Shown here: positions 1 to 8,134 of the stretch, in pieces
How positions within the stretch are numbered: position 1 is the stretch's first letter
Layout of the letters: every line of letters begins with the position of its first letter
Assembly (NCBI RefSeq): GCF_003057885.1
Contig: NZ_QAGK01000012.1
Span: 49,672 to 113,671 of the forward strand
From: Oceaniglobus ichthyenteri
Lineage (GTDB): Bacteria; Pseudomonadota; Alphaproteobacteria; Rhodobacterales; Rhodobacteraceae
DNA: 64,000 bases
Reading direction: 5' to 3'
The notes under the pieces: generated by a model
The model's database searches: none
What the model saw: only the letters and a program-made list of their open reading frames with translations
Told to the model about the DNA's origin: nothing
Made by a program: the position numbers and the translations under genes

Positions 1-278
1 ATTTACGCCATTTATGCCGTAAGGGGAAACAGTCACGCTGAACTGGGTCGGCTGTTTCCGGGGCATGGTTAATGAACCCTTTATAATTCTTCACAACTTT
101 GAAAAAACCTTTAACCTGAGGTGTATCAGAGGTGATGTCTGGCCCGTCTGCACCGGCACACGGGCACGGGGCGCGACCACCGCACAATGCGGTGTAAAAT
201 ATTCAGAACGGGTAAAACACGCGCGTTCCAACAGGTAATCTTCCGCTGCTATGATCGCAATCACTTGGGGTGAGAACC
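1..278. other. Upstream region, no identified gene
   Basis: No gene is recognised here. Frame 1 of the + strand is open from base 1 to a TAA at 70-72, so the last 23 codons of an upstream gene could lie here, but the peptide matches nothing I know. An 8-bp inverted repeat (GGAAACAG at 25-32, CTGTTTCC at 52-59) could be a transcript-end hairpin, although no T-run follows it. The remainder is presumably the promoter region of the small secreted protein gene that follows. Confidence 0.3.
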
Positions 279-632
279 ATGAAACGCGCACTTTTTCTGG
301 CCACGGCGGTGGCACTGGCAACGGCGATGCCTGCATTCGCCCATCAAAAACACTATAATACCGGCCATTCCGGTGGTGTGAATTACGGCGGGACTGTCAC
401 GGTCAGCTGCTATCGTGGTCCTTGGAACGATGTCATCTGGGATCGGCCCAACGGCGTGTTCATCGACAGCCTTGTTGCTGTTGGATACGATTTGCCCACG
501 GCGCATGCCATTGGTGAACGGATTTGCCGTGATCCGGCGCTGGTTTACAATCCTGACCGTCTGCGCGCCGAGGCGATTCGCGTTTTGCGCAATTCGCCCG
601 CGCGGCGCGGCAAATATCACCGCAATCATTGA
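279..632 (+). CDS. Small secreted protein of unknown function
   Basis: The product is 117 residues. It begins with a clear Sec signal peptide (MKRALFLATAVALA, then A-F-A before His, cleavage near residue 22), so the mature protein should be periplasmic or secreted. I do not recognise the family. The mature part has two Cys (in TVSCYRG and ERICRDP) that could form a disulphide, and a basic C-terminus ending RRGKYHRNH. I chose the ATG at 279 rather than the in-frame GTG at 270 because it follows a GGGGTGAG purine run and starts the signal peptide directly. A strong terminator follows, so it is probably monocistronic. Confidence 0.6.
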   Translation: MKRALFLATAVALATAMPAFAHQKHYNTGHSGGVNYGGTVTVSCYRGPWNDVIWDRPNGVFIDSLVAVGYDLPTAHAIGERICRDPALVYNPDRLRAEAIRVLRNSPARRGKYHRNH

Positions 633-637
633 TCACG

Positions 638-668
638 CGCCCCCGGTTTGTATGACCGGGGGCGTTTT
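638..668 (+). terminator. Rho-independent terminator
   Basis: A perfect 9-bp stem (CGCCCCCGG at 638-646 and CCGGGGGCG at 656-664) with a 9-base loop is followed by TTTT. It begins six bases after the stop codon of the small secreted protein gene. Confidence 0.85.
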
Positions 669-902
669 GCATTGGCGGGCATAACCCGGATTTCATCGGG
701 TGATTGGCGCCAGATAAAATGCACTTTCTGGTTTTGAAATTTACGATTCGGCATGGAGCGGCTTTCATTTGCGCCTGCGCAATTTTCAGATTTATTCTTC
801 ACAATCGGGTGAAAGTTGTTAAAGTTTCGAGAGACATAACAACCGGGGGATGCGTCGGTGCTGCCAATTGCCAACGCACTCGTATTTCGAAGGAGACTGA
901 GT

Positions 903-1451
903 GTGTTGAACTTTTCCAACGCAATGCGTGCTGCGCTGGGCGGTATCGTGATTGCCGCCGCGGCCACGTTTGGCGCGGGCGCGGCACAGGCGCAGGCGTC
1001 GTATGTGCCGGGCATCTGGGTTGATCCGGATGGCTGTGAACATTGGGTTATGGACGATGGTTGGGAGGGGTATATGAGCCCGCACACCAACCGGCAGGGC
1101 ATTCCGGTTTGTCGTCGCGGCAACACCTGTGCGGTGATGAACAGCGATCAGTTGTTCGCCACGGACAGCTATAAAATTAGCGCGCAGGGCCGGGCCATGC
1201 TGGCCAATTTTTTCGCCTCTGCGGGTGCGACAAGTTACATCATCGCCGGTCATACCGACAGCCGGGCGTCTGACGAATATAACATGCGGCTGTCGATCAA
1301 CCGCGCCAATTCGGTGGCCCGTGTGGCCCAATCCGCCGGTGCGCGGATCGCTGATGTGCGCGGATACGGCGAACGGATGCCAAAGGCATCAAACAGCACC
1401 CACGCCGGCATGGCGGTGAATCGCCGGGTCGAAATCATCTGCATTCGCTAA
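903..1451 (+). CDS. OmpA-family peptidoglycan-binding envelope protein
   Basis: The product is 182 residues from a GTG start with AGGAG seven bases upstream. An N-terminal signal segment ends near AAQAQA. Next comes a short domain of about 30 residues with the pattern GIWVDPxGCxHWVxDDGxEGY, and then an OmpA C-terminal domain. That domain shows the HTDSRASDEYNMRLS motif and the ending NRRVEIICIR, typical of the peptidoglycan-contacting fold. It should act in the periplasm or outer membrane as a cell-wall anchor. The next gene encodes a lipoprotein carrying the same short domain, 11 bp downstream, so the two are probably co-transcribed and functionally linked. The role of the short domain is unknown. 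Confidence 0.8.
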   Translation: MLNFSNAMRAALGGIVIAAAATFGAGAAQAQASYVPGIWVDPDGCEHWVMDDGWEGYMSPHTNRQGIPVCRRGNTCAVMNSDQLFATDSYKISAQGRAMLANFFASAGATSYIIAGHTDSRASDEYNMRLSINRANSVARVAQSAGARIADVRGYGERMPKASNSTHAGMAVNRRVEIICIR

Positions 1452-1462
1452 GGAGAGCGATT

Positions 1463-1765
1463 ATGAAGCTTACCAAAATCGCTCTTGTCGCCGTGGCGGG
1501 TTTCGCCCTTGCTGCCTGCGATATCGACGACAAACAGGATAAAACCGTTGATCGGTTCATCGACAGCAAAGATCTGTCGCAACTGAAGGCCGGTATCTGG
1601 ATCGATCCAAACGGTTGTGATCACTGGATCATTGACGATGGCATCGAAGGATATCTTTCGCAGCGTCTGGATAAGTACGGCAAACCCGTGTGTTCCGGCG
1701 CGGGCGCGCCCAATACGGCGATTGGCCCGTTCAACAAGGGCACGTCGATTCCCGATCCGATCTGA
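1463..1765 (+). CDS. Lipoprotein sharing a short domain with the upstream OmpA-like protein
   Basis: The product is 100 residues. A lipobox (FALAAC, Cys about residue 19) ends the signal peptide, so it is a predicted lipoprotein. Residues about 43-77 repeat the motif of the previous gene (GIWIDPNGCDHWIIDDGIEGY, here without an OmpA domain) and end in a paired second Cys. An AAGGAG ribosome binding site lies just upstream. It may be an accessory partner of the OmpA protein. No enzymatic motif is visible. Confidence 0.7.
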   Translation: MKLTKIALVAVAGFALAACDIDDKQDKTVDRFIDSKDLSQLKAGIWIDPNGCDHWIIDDGIEGYLSQRLDKYGKPVCSGAGAPNTAIGPFNKGTSIPDPI

Positions 1766-1799
1766 TCGTGAAACGACGTTCGGTCAAACGCAAGATATC

Positions 1800-1825
1800 G
1801 GGGCGCGCGGGGAACTGCGCGCCCC
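1800..1825 (+). terminator. Hairpin after the OmpA/lipoprotein pair
   Basis: A perfect 9-bp GC-rich stem (GGGGCGCGC at 1800-1808, GCGCGCCCC at 1817-1825) has an 8-base loop. No clean T-run follows, so it may end transcription inefficiently or protect the mRNA 3' end. Confidence 0.5.
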
Positions 1826-1903
1826 ATTCACGTGTTTGTGACTAAACAATCCGGGTCAAACGTTTGGGCGGATACGCCGAACGAAAACAGGAAAGGGAAC
1901 AGC

Positions 1904-2338
1904 ATGCTGTGGGTTGAGGACATTCTTGAAAGTGCGGTGATGTGGTTTCTGGCCCGGGTGCTGGCCACGTTTTTCTTCTGGTGGGCGGGTCTGGGTTTTA
2001 TTCTTGATCAGGACACCGCGCGCGCGACGATGGATGCCTTGGGGTTTCAGCCTGCCTGGCTGTTTGCCATTTTGGTGCCTGCGGTGCAGATCATCGGCTC
2101 GCTGATCGTGATTTCCGACCGATTCGTATGGTTCGGGGCGGGAATGTTGGGCGTGTTCACGATTGGCACCATTTTCATGGTGCATGATTTCTGGAACATG
2201 TCCGGCCCGGCGCGACAGCAGAATTATTTGTCGGCACAAGAACATATCACCGTGATTGGCGGGCTGATTGTTGTGGCCATTGCCAGCCACATTCGCCATC
2301 TTTGGATCGAACAGCGGCGGCGGCATGGTTTTCTGTGA
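1904..2338 (+). CDS. DoxX-family membrane protein
   Basis: The product is 144 residues with about four hydrophobic segments. The DoxX-type motif FMVHDFWNMSGP lies between the third and fourth, and FWWAGLGFILD in the first. The ATG at 1904 starts directly before the first amphipathic segment and follows a purine-rich GGAAAGGGAACAG. DoxX-family proteins are integral membrane proteins, some linked to redox metabolism, but most are uncharacterised. It stands alone between a hairpin and phoH. Confidence 0.75.
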   Translation: MLWVEDILESAVMWFLARVLATFFFWWAGLGFILDQDTARATMDALGFQPAWLFAILVPAVQIIGSLIVISDRFVWFGAGMLGVFTIGTIFMVHDFWNMSGPARQQNYLSAQEHITVIGGLIVVAIASHIRHLWIEQRRRHGFL

Positions 2339-2433
2339 AATGACGGGTGTGTGGGGGCAGGGCGCAATCTCCCCTTGCACAGCGCGCCCCGCATCACCAC
2401 CCTATAGCTGAGCAGTTATTTTCGGAGTAGTCA

Positions 2434-3435
2434 TTGGGCCTTTCCCCACCACCCCCCGCACACGCCACATTACCGGCCGCCGAAACGGTGGTTGAATTTC
2501 CCGATAACCGGTTGTTGATTGACCTTTGCGGTGAATACGACCGCAATCTTGCCCGTATTGAACAGGGGCTGGATGTTCAGATCACGCGCCGGGGCAATGC
2601 CCTGTCGGTCACCGGCGACGCGGCAGAGCGCGCCATGGCGATCCTGCAGGCGCTGTATACCCGGCTTGAGGCGGGGCGCGCATTGGAAACCGGCGATATC
2701 GACGCCGCCATTCGCATGGGCCCCAGCCGACGCGCCGATGGCCCGCCTGCGGGGGATCGGGTGCAATTGGTTCAAGGCAATCGGCTTGAAATCAAGACCC
2801 GCAAAAAGATGGTCGAACCCCGGACCGAGGCACAAAAGGCCTATGTCAAATCCCTGTTCAAGAATGAACTGGCGTTTGGTATTGGCCCGGCGGGCACTGG
2901 CAAAACCTATCTTGCCGTGGCCGTTGGGGTGAACCTGTTTATAGAAGGCCATGTTGACAAGATCATACTGTCACGCCCAGCGGTCGAAGCGGGTGAAAAG
3001 CTGGGTTATTTGCCCGGTGACATGAAAGACAAGGTCGATCCGTACATGCAACCGCTGTATGATGCATTGAATGATTTTTTGCCGGGCAAACAGGCGGCGA
3101 AACTGATCGAGGAAAAGCGTATCGAAATCGCTCCGCTAGCGTTCATGCGCGGGCGCACATTATCAAACGCGTTTGTGGTGTTGGATGAGGCGCAGAATGC
3201 GACGTCGATGCAGATGAAGATGTTTCTCACCCGGTTGGGCGAAGGATCGCGCATGGTCATCACCGGCGACCGCACGCAGATCGATCTGCCGCGCGGTGTG
3301 CAATCGGGCCTGCATGATGCAGAACGCCTGTTGAAACATATCGACAAGATATCGTTCAACTATTTCACCTCCAAAGACGTGGTGCGCCATCCCCTGGTTG
3401 CCGCCATCATCGAGGCATACGAGGCCGATGGCTGA
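2434..3435 (+). CDS. phoH: PhoH-like ATPase
   Basis: The product is 333 residues, a normal length for the family. The Walker A motif GPAGTGKTYLAVA lies around residue 150 and the Walker B region VVLDEAQNAT around residue 250. PhoH-type ATPases are cytosolic P-loop proteins implicated in RNA metabolism, and in alphaproteobacteria they usually precede ybeY. The start is a TTG with GGAG about seven bases upstream; no better start lies nearby. The 3' end overlaps ybeY by 8 bp, which implies translational coupling. Confidence 0.93.
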   Translation: MGLSPPPPAHATLPAAETVVEFPDNRLLIDLCGEYDRNLARIEQGLDVQITRRGNALSVTGDAAERAMAILQALYTRLEAGRALETGDIDAAIRMGPSRRADGPPAGDRVQLVQGNRLEIKTRKKMVEPRTEAQKAYVKSLFKNELAFGIGPAGTGKTYLAVAVGVNLFIEGHVDKIILSRPAVEAGEKLGYLPGDMKDKVDPYMQPLYDALNDFLPGKQAAKLIEEKRIEIAPLAFMRGRTLSNAFVVLDEAQNATSMQMKMFLTRLGEGSRMVITGDRTQIDLPRGVQSGLHDAERLLKHIDKISFNYFTSKDVVRHPLVAAIIEAYEADG

Positions 3436-3940
3436 GATTATTTGCGACGTCAGCGTCGAAGACCCAAGGTGGGCAAAATTCGGGCTTGAGGCATTGGCGA
3501 CCCGCGTCATCACCGCCGCCCTGGCGCATTTGCCCGCCGCCCGGTGGGAAGTCAGCATTCTGGCCTGTGACGACAAACGCATCGCCACCCTGAACGCCGA
3601 TTTTCGGGGCAAACCGGTGGCCACGAACGTGCTGTCCTGGCCCAGCGAAGAGCGGGGCGCACAGACCCCGGGTGCGACGCCCGAACCGCCAGACCCGAAA
3701 GGCGACACCGAATTGGGTGATCTGGCCATCGCATTCGACACCTGTCAGGCCGAAGCGGCGGCGGCAGGTATTGCAATGTCTGATCATGTTAGCCATTTGT
3801 TGATACATGGCACATTACATTTGTTGGGCTATGATCACGAAGATGATGCCGATGGCGATTTGATGGAATCGTTCGAAACACAGATTCTTGATAAGCTGGG
3901 GATCGCCGATCCCTATGGGCCAAATACGATTGGGGGGTGA
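3428..3940 (+). CDS. ybeY: Endoribonuclease YbeY (16S rRNA maturation)
   Basis: The product is 170 residues. The zinc-binding signature HGTLHLLGYDHEDD, with three histidines, lies near residues 121-134. YbeY is a metallo-endoribonuclease needed for 16S rRNA 3' end processing and 70S ribosome quality control. The ATG at 3428 lies inside the end of phoH (8-bp overlap), matching the conserved phoH-ybeY-corC order. A proline-rich insert around residues 75-98 (ERGAQTPGATPEPPDPKG) is longer than in E. coli YbeY. Confidence 0.95.
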   Translation: MAEIICDVSVEDPRWAKFGLEALATRVITAALAHLPAARWEVSILACDDKRIATLNADFRGKPVATNVLSWPSEERGAQTPGATPEPPDPKGDTELGDLAIAFDTCQAEAAAAGIAMSDHVSHLLIHGTLHLLGYDHEDDADGDLMESFETQILDKLGIADPYGPNTIGG

Positions 3941-4006
3941 CGCGGCGCGCACCCTGATCATATAGTATTCATCCGCAAGAATGCGGCGCAACACCGGAAA
4001 GGGACA

Positions 4007-4921
4007 ATGGGCGAGAGTGACGACGGGCCGAGTGAGGCCATAGAGGACGACAGTAACGACTCGTCCCAAAAACGCGGCCTCTTTGGACGGCTGATTGATG
4101 CATTCAACCCCGGCGAAGGGGAGGCGGAAGAGGGCGGAGCCGCGTGTTTTGGCCCGGCAGGTACGCATCTTCCCGGCTTGTCAAATCTGCGACGGATGCG
4201 GGTGGATGATGTTTCGATCCCCACCGTTGAAATCGTTTCCGTTCCCCATGACATCAGCCAGCAGGATTTGGTGCGCGTTTTCCGCGAAAGCGGGATGACA
4301 CGATTGCCGGTTTACCGCGATACGTTGGATCAACCGATTGGTATGATTCACCTCAAGGATTTCGCGCTGCAACATGGTTTCAACGGCACAACCGCACAAT
4401 TTGACCTGCAGACGATGCTGCGGCCATTGATTTATGCGCCGCCCTCAATGCCGATCGGTGTGCTTTTGCAGAAAATGCAAAGTGACCGGATGCATATGGC
4501 ATTGGTCATTGATGAATACGGCGGTGTCGATGGGTTGGTCACGATCGAGGATTTGATCGAACAGGTGATCGGCGAAATCGAAGACGAACATGATATCGAC
4601 GAAGGCCAATACTGGACCGAGGAAAAGCCCGGCGTGTTTCTGGCGCTGGCCAAAACCCCGCTTGACGAGCTTGAGGCGCGCATCGGGCTGCGCCTGGTCG
4701 ACCCCGAAGAGGAAGAGGAAATCGATACTTTGGGCGGTGTCGCCTATGTGTTGACCGGCCGCATTCCCGCGCGGGGCGAGGTTATTTCACATCCGTCGGG
4801 TGCCCAGTTGGAAATTGTCGATGCCGATCCACGGCGGATCAAGCGTATTCGCGTGCGTCTGGCCGGGGCCGAACGCCCGGTTGAACGGGGCGCAGAAAAG
4901 GCCGCTGCCAGCAGTGTCTAA
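4007..4921 (+). CDS. corC: CorC/HlyC-type CBS domain protein
   Basis: The product is 304 residues with no membrane segment. An acidic N-terminal tail is followed by tandem CBS domains (residues about 65-200, including LPVYRDTLDQPIGMIHLKDF and ALVIDEYGGVDGLVTIEDLIE) and a C-terminal CorC/HlyC transporter-associated domain (about 210-290). Proteins of this type are associated with Mg2+/Co2+ efflux or modulate partner transporters. The position between ybeY and lnt is the conserved ybeX context. The ATG follows an AAAGGG. The last 8 bp overlap lnt. Confidence 0.9.
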   Translation: MGESDDGPSEAIEDDSNDSSQKRGLFGRLIDAFNPGEGEAEEGGAACFGPAGTHLPGLSNLRRMRVDDVSIPTVEIVSVPHDISQQDLVRVFRESGMTRLPVYRDTLDQPIGMIHLKDFALQHGFNGTTAQFDLQTMLRPLIYAPPSMPIGVLLQKMQSDRMHMALVIDEYGGVDGLVTIEDLIEQVIGEIEDEHDIDEGQYWTEEKPGVFLALAKTPLDELEARIGLRLVDPEEEEEIDTLGGVAYVLTGRIPARGEVISHPSGAQLEIVDADPRRIKRIRVRLAGAERPVERGAEKAAASSV

Positions 4922-6404
4922 GCTACACGGTTGGCGATTGTGGGCGGTGTGCCTTGGCGCGGGGGCGATGGCGGCCTTGGGTCAGGTGCCGTTTTCATTG
5001 GTGCCTGTTGCCCTGATCGCCCTGGCGTTCTGCTGTGCCCTGTTCATGACGGCGGCAAACTGGCGCCGTGCCGCGCTGATCGGGTGGATATGTGGCGCGG
5101 GCTATTTCGCGGTGACCCTGCATTGGATCGTTGAACCGTTTCTGGTGGATGCGCCGCGCCATGGCTGGATGGCCCCGTTTGCGTTGATATTTTCGGCCTT
5201 CGGGTTTTCGCTGTTTTGGGCGTTTGGCTTTGGGCTGGCCCATGGTATCGCCCGCCCCGGATGGTGCCGTGCCGTGGCCTGGGCCGTGGCCATGACCATG
5301 GGCGAAATGCTGCGGGGGTATATCCTCACCGGATTTCCCTGGGCGATGCTGGGCTATATCTGGAGCGAGGGGCGCGGCGCACAGATCGTGGCGGTGATCG
5401 GGCCTTACGGGCTGACCCTTGTTACGCTGCTGGGCGTTGCGATTGCCGCGCATCTGGATCGGCGGCGCAGCGCAGCGTTGGTTTTGGTGGGGCTTTGGGG
5501 TTGGATCATCGGCACCGGGCATCTGTTGCTGGACCCCGCCCAACCCGCGCCCGCCGACGCCGCCACACTTCGGCTGGTCCAACCCAATGCGCCGCAAAAC
5601 GAAAAATGGGATCCCGACCGCGCGATGGTGTTTTTCAACCGCCAGCTTGATTATACCGCCGCGCCCGGTGCGCCGGATCTGACCATCTGGCCCGAAACCG
5701 CCATTCCGTGGTTGGCCGAACCGGGCCACCCGGCGTTGGAGCAAATTGCCTTTGCCGCGCAGGACCGGCCGGTGATCATCGGTGCGCAACGTCTGGAAGG
5801 GTTCCGCGCGTTCAACAGCCTGCTGAGATTGGGTGTTGGCGGCGAAATCAACGCAACTTACGATAAACATCATCTGGTTCCACTGGGCGAATATATCCCA
5901 TTCGGTCAGGTCACATCATGGATGGGGCTGCAAAGTTTCGCGGCCCAGGATGGCTATGGATTTTCGGCCGGGCCGGGGCCGGAGTTGTTGGATCTGGGGC
6001 CATTGGGCCGCACATTGCCGTTAATCTGTTACGAGGCGGTGTTTCCACAGGATTTGCGCGGCACCGCACGCCCCGATTGGATCGTGCAGATCACAAATGA
6101 CGCGTGGTTCGGCACATTTGCCGGCCCACAACAGCATCTGGCACAGGCGCGGTTGCGCGCGATTGAACAGGGGCTTCCGTTGGTGCGGGTGGCCAATACC
6201 GGTATTTCCGGCCTGATTGATGCCCGGGGGCGGCTGCGCGATCATATCCCGCTGGGCCAAGCGGGGTATATTGATGTGCGCCTGCCCAAGGCGCGGGCCG
6301 CGACGCCCTATTCCAAAACCGGCGATTTGCCTTTGGCCCTGTTGCTGTGTGTATTTGCCGCGGCGCTATTACCGGGGCGGAGCGCTAAGGTAATTGATCC
6401 TTAA
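4914..6404 (+). CDS. lnt: Apolipoprotein N-acyltransferase
   Basis: The product is 496 residues. Several N-terminal membrane helices precede a periplasmic nitrilase-fold domain. The catalytic Glu is in WPETAIPW, the Lys in YDKHHLVPLGEYIP and the Cys in LICYEAVFP. Lnt transfers the third acyl chain to the N-terminal Cys of lipoproteins in the inner membrane. I chose the GTG at 4914, overlapping the corC stop by 8 bp, because upstream codons in this frame lie deep inside corC and the family length fits. Confidence 0.95.
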   Translation: MSKLHGWRLWAVCLGAGAMAALGQVPFSLVPVALIALAFCCALFMTAANWRRAALIGWICGAGYFAVTLHWIVEPFLVDAPRHGWMAPFALIFSAFGFSLFWAFGFGLAHGIARPGWCRAVAWAVAMTMGEMLRGYILTGFPWAMLGYIWSEGRGAQIVAVIGPYGLTLVTLLGVAIAAHLDRRRSAALVLVGLWGWIIGTGHLLLDPAQPAPADAATLRLVQPNAPQNEKWDPDRAMVFFNRQLDYTAAPGAPDLTIWPETAIPWLAEPGHPALEQIAFAAQDRPVIIGAQRLEGFRAFNSLLRLGVGGEINATYDKHHLVPLGEYIPFGQVTSWMGLQSFAAQDGYGFSAGPGPELLDLGPLGRTLPLICYEAVFPQDLRGTARPDWIVQITNDAWFGTFAGPQQHLAQARLRAIEQGLPLVRVANTGISGLIDARGRLRDHIPLGQAGYIDVRLPKARAATPYSKTGDLPLALLLCVFAAALLPGRSAKVIDP

Positions 6405-6433
6405 CCCCAGACAGTGTACCCCGCGCCATCACA

Positions 6434-6480
6434 CCCGGCGCAACGGCTTCCTGGCGCGTCGGGCTCATTTGAATGGAGCA
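6434..6480 (+). promoter_or_regulatory. SAM/SAH riboswitch controlling metK
   Basis: Stem P1 is CCCGGCG (6434-6440) paired with CGTCGGG (6457-6463, one G-U). The loop holds the conserved AACGGCTTCCTGGCG core. The pseudoknot pairs GCTTC (6446-6450) with GGAGC (6475-6479), which is also the metK Shine-Dalgarno. These are the hallmarks of the SAM/SAH class found before metK in Rhodobacterales. Ligand binding would hide the ribosome binding site and turn translation off. The core and pseudoknot are seen directly; the class assignment rests on known consensus. Confidence 0.93.
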
Positions 6481-6487
6481 CGTCCCA

Positions 6488-7669
6488 ATGACCCGCAAGA
6501 ATTATGTATTCACTTCGGAATCCGTGTCCGAAGGCCACCCTGACAAGGTGTGCGACCGGATATCAGATGCCATCCTCGATGCGCTGCTGACCGAAGAACC
6601 CGAAGCGCGGGTCGCCTGTGAAACCTTTGCCACAACAAACCGCGTGATCATCGGCGGCGAGGTGGGGCTGAGCGATCCGACCAAGTTGAAAGAATATATG
6701 GGCCAGGTTGAGGGAATCACCCGGGCCTGCATCAAAGACATCGGATATGAGCAGGATAAATTTCACCACGCCACCTGTGAGATCACCAACCTTTTGCATG
6801 AACAATCGGCCCATATTGCCCAGGGCGTGAATTCGGCCGTGGACAAGGATGAGGGCGCCGGCGATCAGGGCATCATGTTTGGCTTTGCCACCCGCGAAAC
6901 CCCTGAATTGATGCCGGCACCGATTCATTATGCCCACGCGATTCTGAAACGTCTGGCCGAAGTGCGCAAGGATGGCACCGAGCCCACTTTGCGCCCCGAC
7001 GCAAAATCACAGCTTTCGGTGCGCTATGAAGATGGCAAACCTGTCGGGGTCAGTTCGATCGTGTTGTCGACCCAACATTCTGACGAACGCCAGACCAGCG
7101 CCGATATTCGCGCCATCGTCGAACCCTATATTCGCGATGTCCTGCCCCAGGGCTGGATTGACGACGAAACGGTGTGGCACGTGAATCCCACCGGCGTTTT
7201 CGTGATCGGTGGCCCGGATGGCGATGCCGGTCTGACCGGACGCAAGATTATCGTCGATACTTATGGTGGTGCGGCACCCCACGGGGGCGGTGCGTTTTCC
7301 GGCAAAGATCCGACCAAGGTTGACCGTTCCGCCGCCTATGTGGCGCGGTATCTGGCAAAAAATGTGGTTGCGGCGGGCATGGCCGACAAGTGTACGATTC
7401 AGCTGTCCTATGCCATTGGCGTGGCGCGGCCTTTGTCGATTTACGCCGATACCTTTGGCACCGGCGATGTGGCCCCCGCCGAAATCGAGCGCGCCATCGA
7501 TCAGGTGATTGATCTGACACCGCGCGGTATTCGCGAACATCTGGGTCTGAACCGCCCGATTTACGCCCGCACCGCCGCCTATGGCCATTTCGGCCGCGCA
7601 CCCGAATCCGATGGTGGTTTTTCATGGGAGCGGACAGATCTGGTGGATGCGCTGAAAAAGGCAATCTGA
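6488..7669 (+). CDS. metK: S-adenosylmethionine synthetase
   Basis: The product is 393 residues and makes S-adenosylmethionine from ATP and methionine. N-terminal [24 protein letters not shown] and the loops [10 protein letters not shown] and [18 protein letters not shown] are the classical MetK signatures. The correct start is the ATG at 6488. An in-frame ATG at 6473 lies inside the riboswitch pseudoknot and cannot be the main start, because the GGAG at 6475-6478 is its own ribosome binding site. Expression should be repressed by SAM or SAH through that element. Confidence 0.97.
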   Translation: MTRKNYVFTSESVSEGHPDKVCDRISDAILDALLTEEPEARVACETFATTNRVIIGGEVGLSDPTKLKEYMGQVEGITRACIKDIGYEQDKFHHATCEITNLLHEQSAHIAQGVNSAVDKDEGAGDQGIMFGFATRETPELMPAPIHYAHAILKRLAEVRKDGTEPTLRPDAKSQLSVRYEDGKPVGVSSIVLSTQHSDERQTSADIRAIVEPYIRDVLPQGWIDDETVWHVNPTGVFVIGGPDGDAGLTGRKIIVDTYGGAAPHGGGAFSGKDPTKVDRSAAYVARYLAKNVVAAGMADKCTIQLSYAIGVARPLSIYADTFGTGDVAPAEIERAIDQVIDLTPRGIREHLGLNRPIYARTAAYGHFGRAPESDGGFSWERTDLVDALKKAI

Positions 7670-7765
7670 CAGCTGCGAGATGTTTTTTGGATGAACGCGC
7701 TCTTGTGCGTCAGGGTTTTGCGCGGCTTGGACTGCCGCGCATAACCACAACAAAGAGGGGGCCCC

Positions 7766-8095
7766 ATGGTAGGCGTGAATTTCCCGCGTTCGCGCGACGG
7801 CGAACCGTTTGCCTGGGGTCTCTCCGGGCCCGAACCTGTCGAGATCTGGGAAAGGTTTTCTCCGGCCTATGAGGCGCAACTTGAGCGGTTGGTGTCCACC
7901 CTGCAAGAGCTTGGGTTCGCCCCAGCGGTCGGTGGGGCCGGGTCGGAGGATGGCGAATATGTTCGGGCTGAATATCTGGCCAACAGCCGCGTTGTGTTTT
8001 TTTACCACCTCGAAGATCCCGCCGACGCACGGTTTATTGCCGCGCTAAACGACGATGATCTGCGCAGATGGATTATCGAATCCTGGGGCGTTTAG
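7766..8095 (+). CDS. Conserved-looking small protein of unknown function
   Basis: The product is 109 residues, cytosolic by appearance, with no signal or membrane segment. I do not recognise it. It is rich in acidic and aromatic residues (EIWERFSPAYEAQLERL, and a C-terminal RRWIIESWGV). A strong GAGGGGG precedes the ATG at 7766. It lies 96 bp after metK, and a 7-bp GC hairpin without a T-run (7720-7726 with 7734-7740) sits between them, so it may or may not share the metK transcript. In relatives this position often holds other genes such as trmB. Confidence 0.55.
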   Translation: MVGVNFPRSRDGEPFAWGLSGPEPVEIWERFSPAYEAQLERLVSTLQELGFAPAVGGAGSEDGEYVRAEYLANSRVVFFYHLEDPADARFIAALNDDDLRRWIIESWGV

Positions 8096-8134
8096 CGGGG
8101 CGTTTCCCTTTACCCCACACCGCCATTTCCCTGA

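Noticed and set aside
1..72. Open + frame ending in TAA at 70-72, possibly the end of an upstream gene
   Set aside because: Only 23 codons with no recognisable motif; chance open frames of this length are common in GC-rich DNA.
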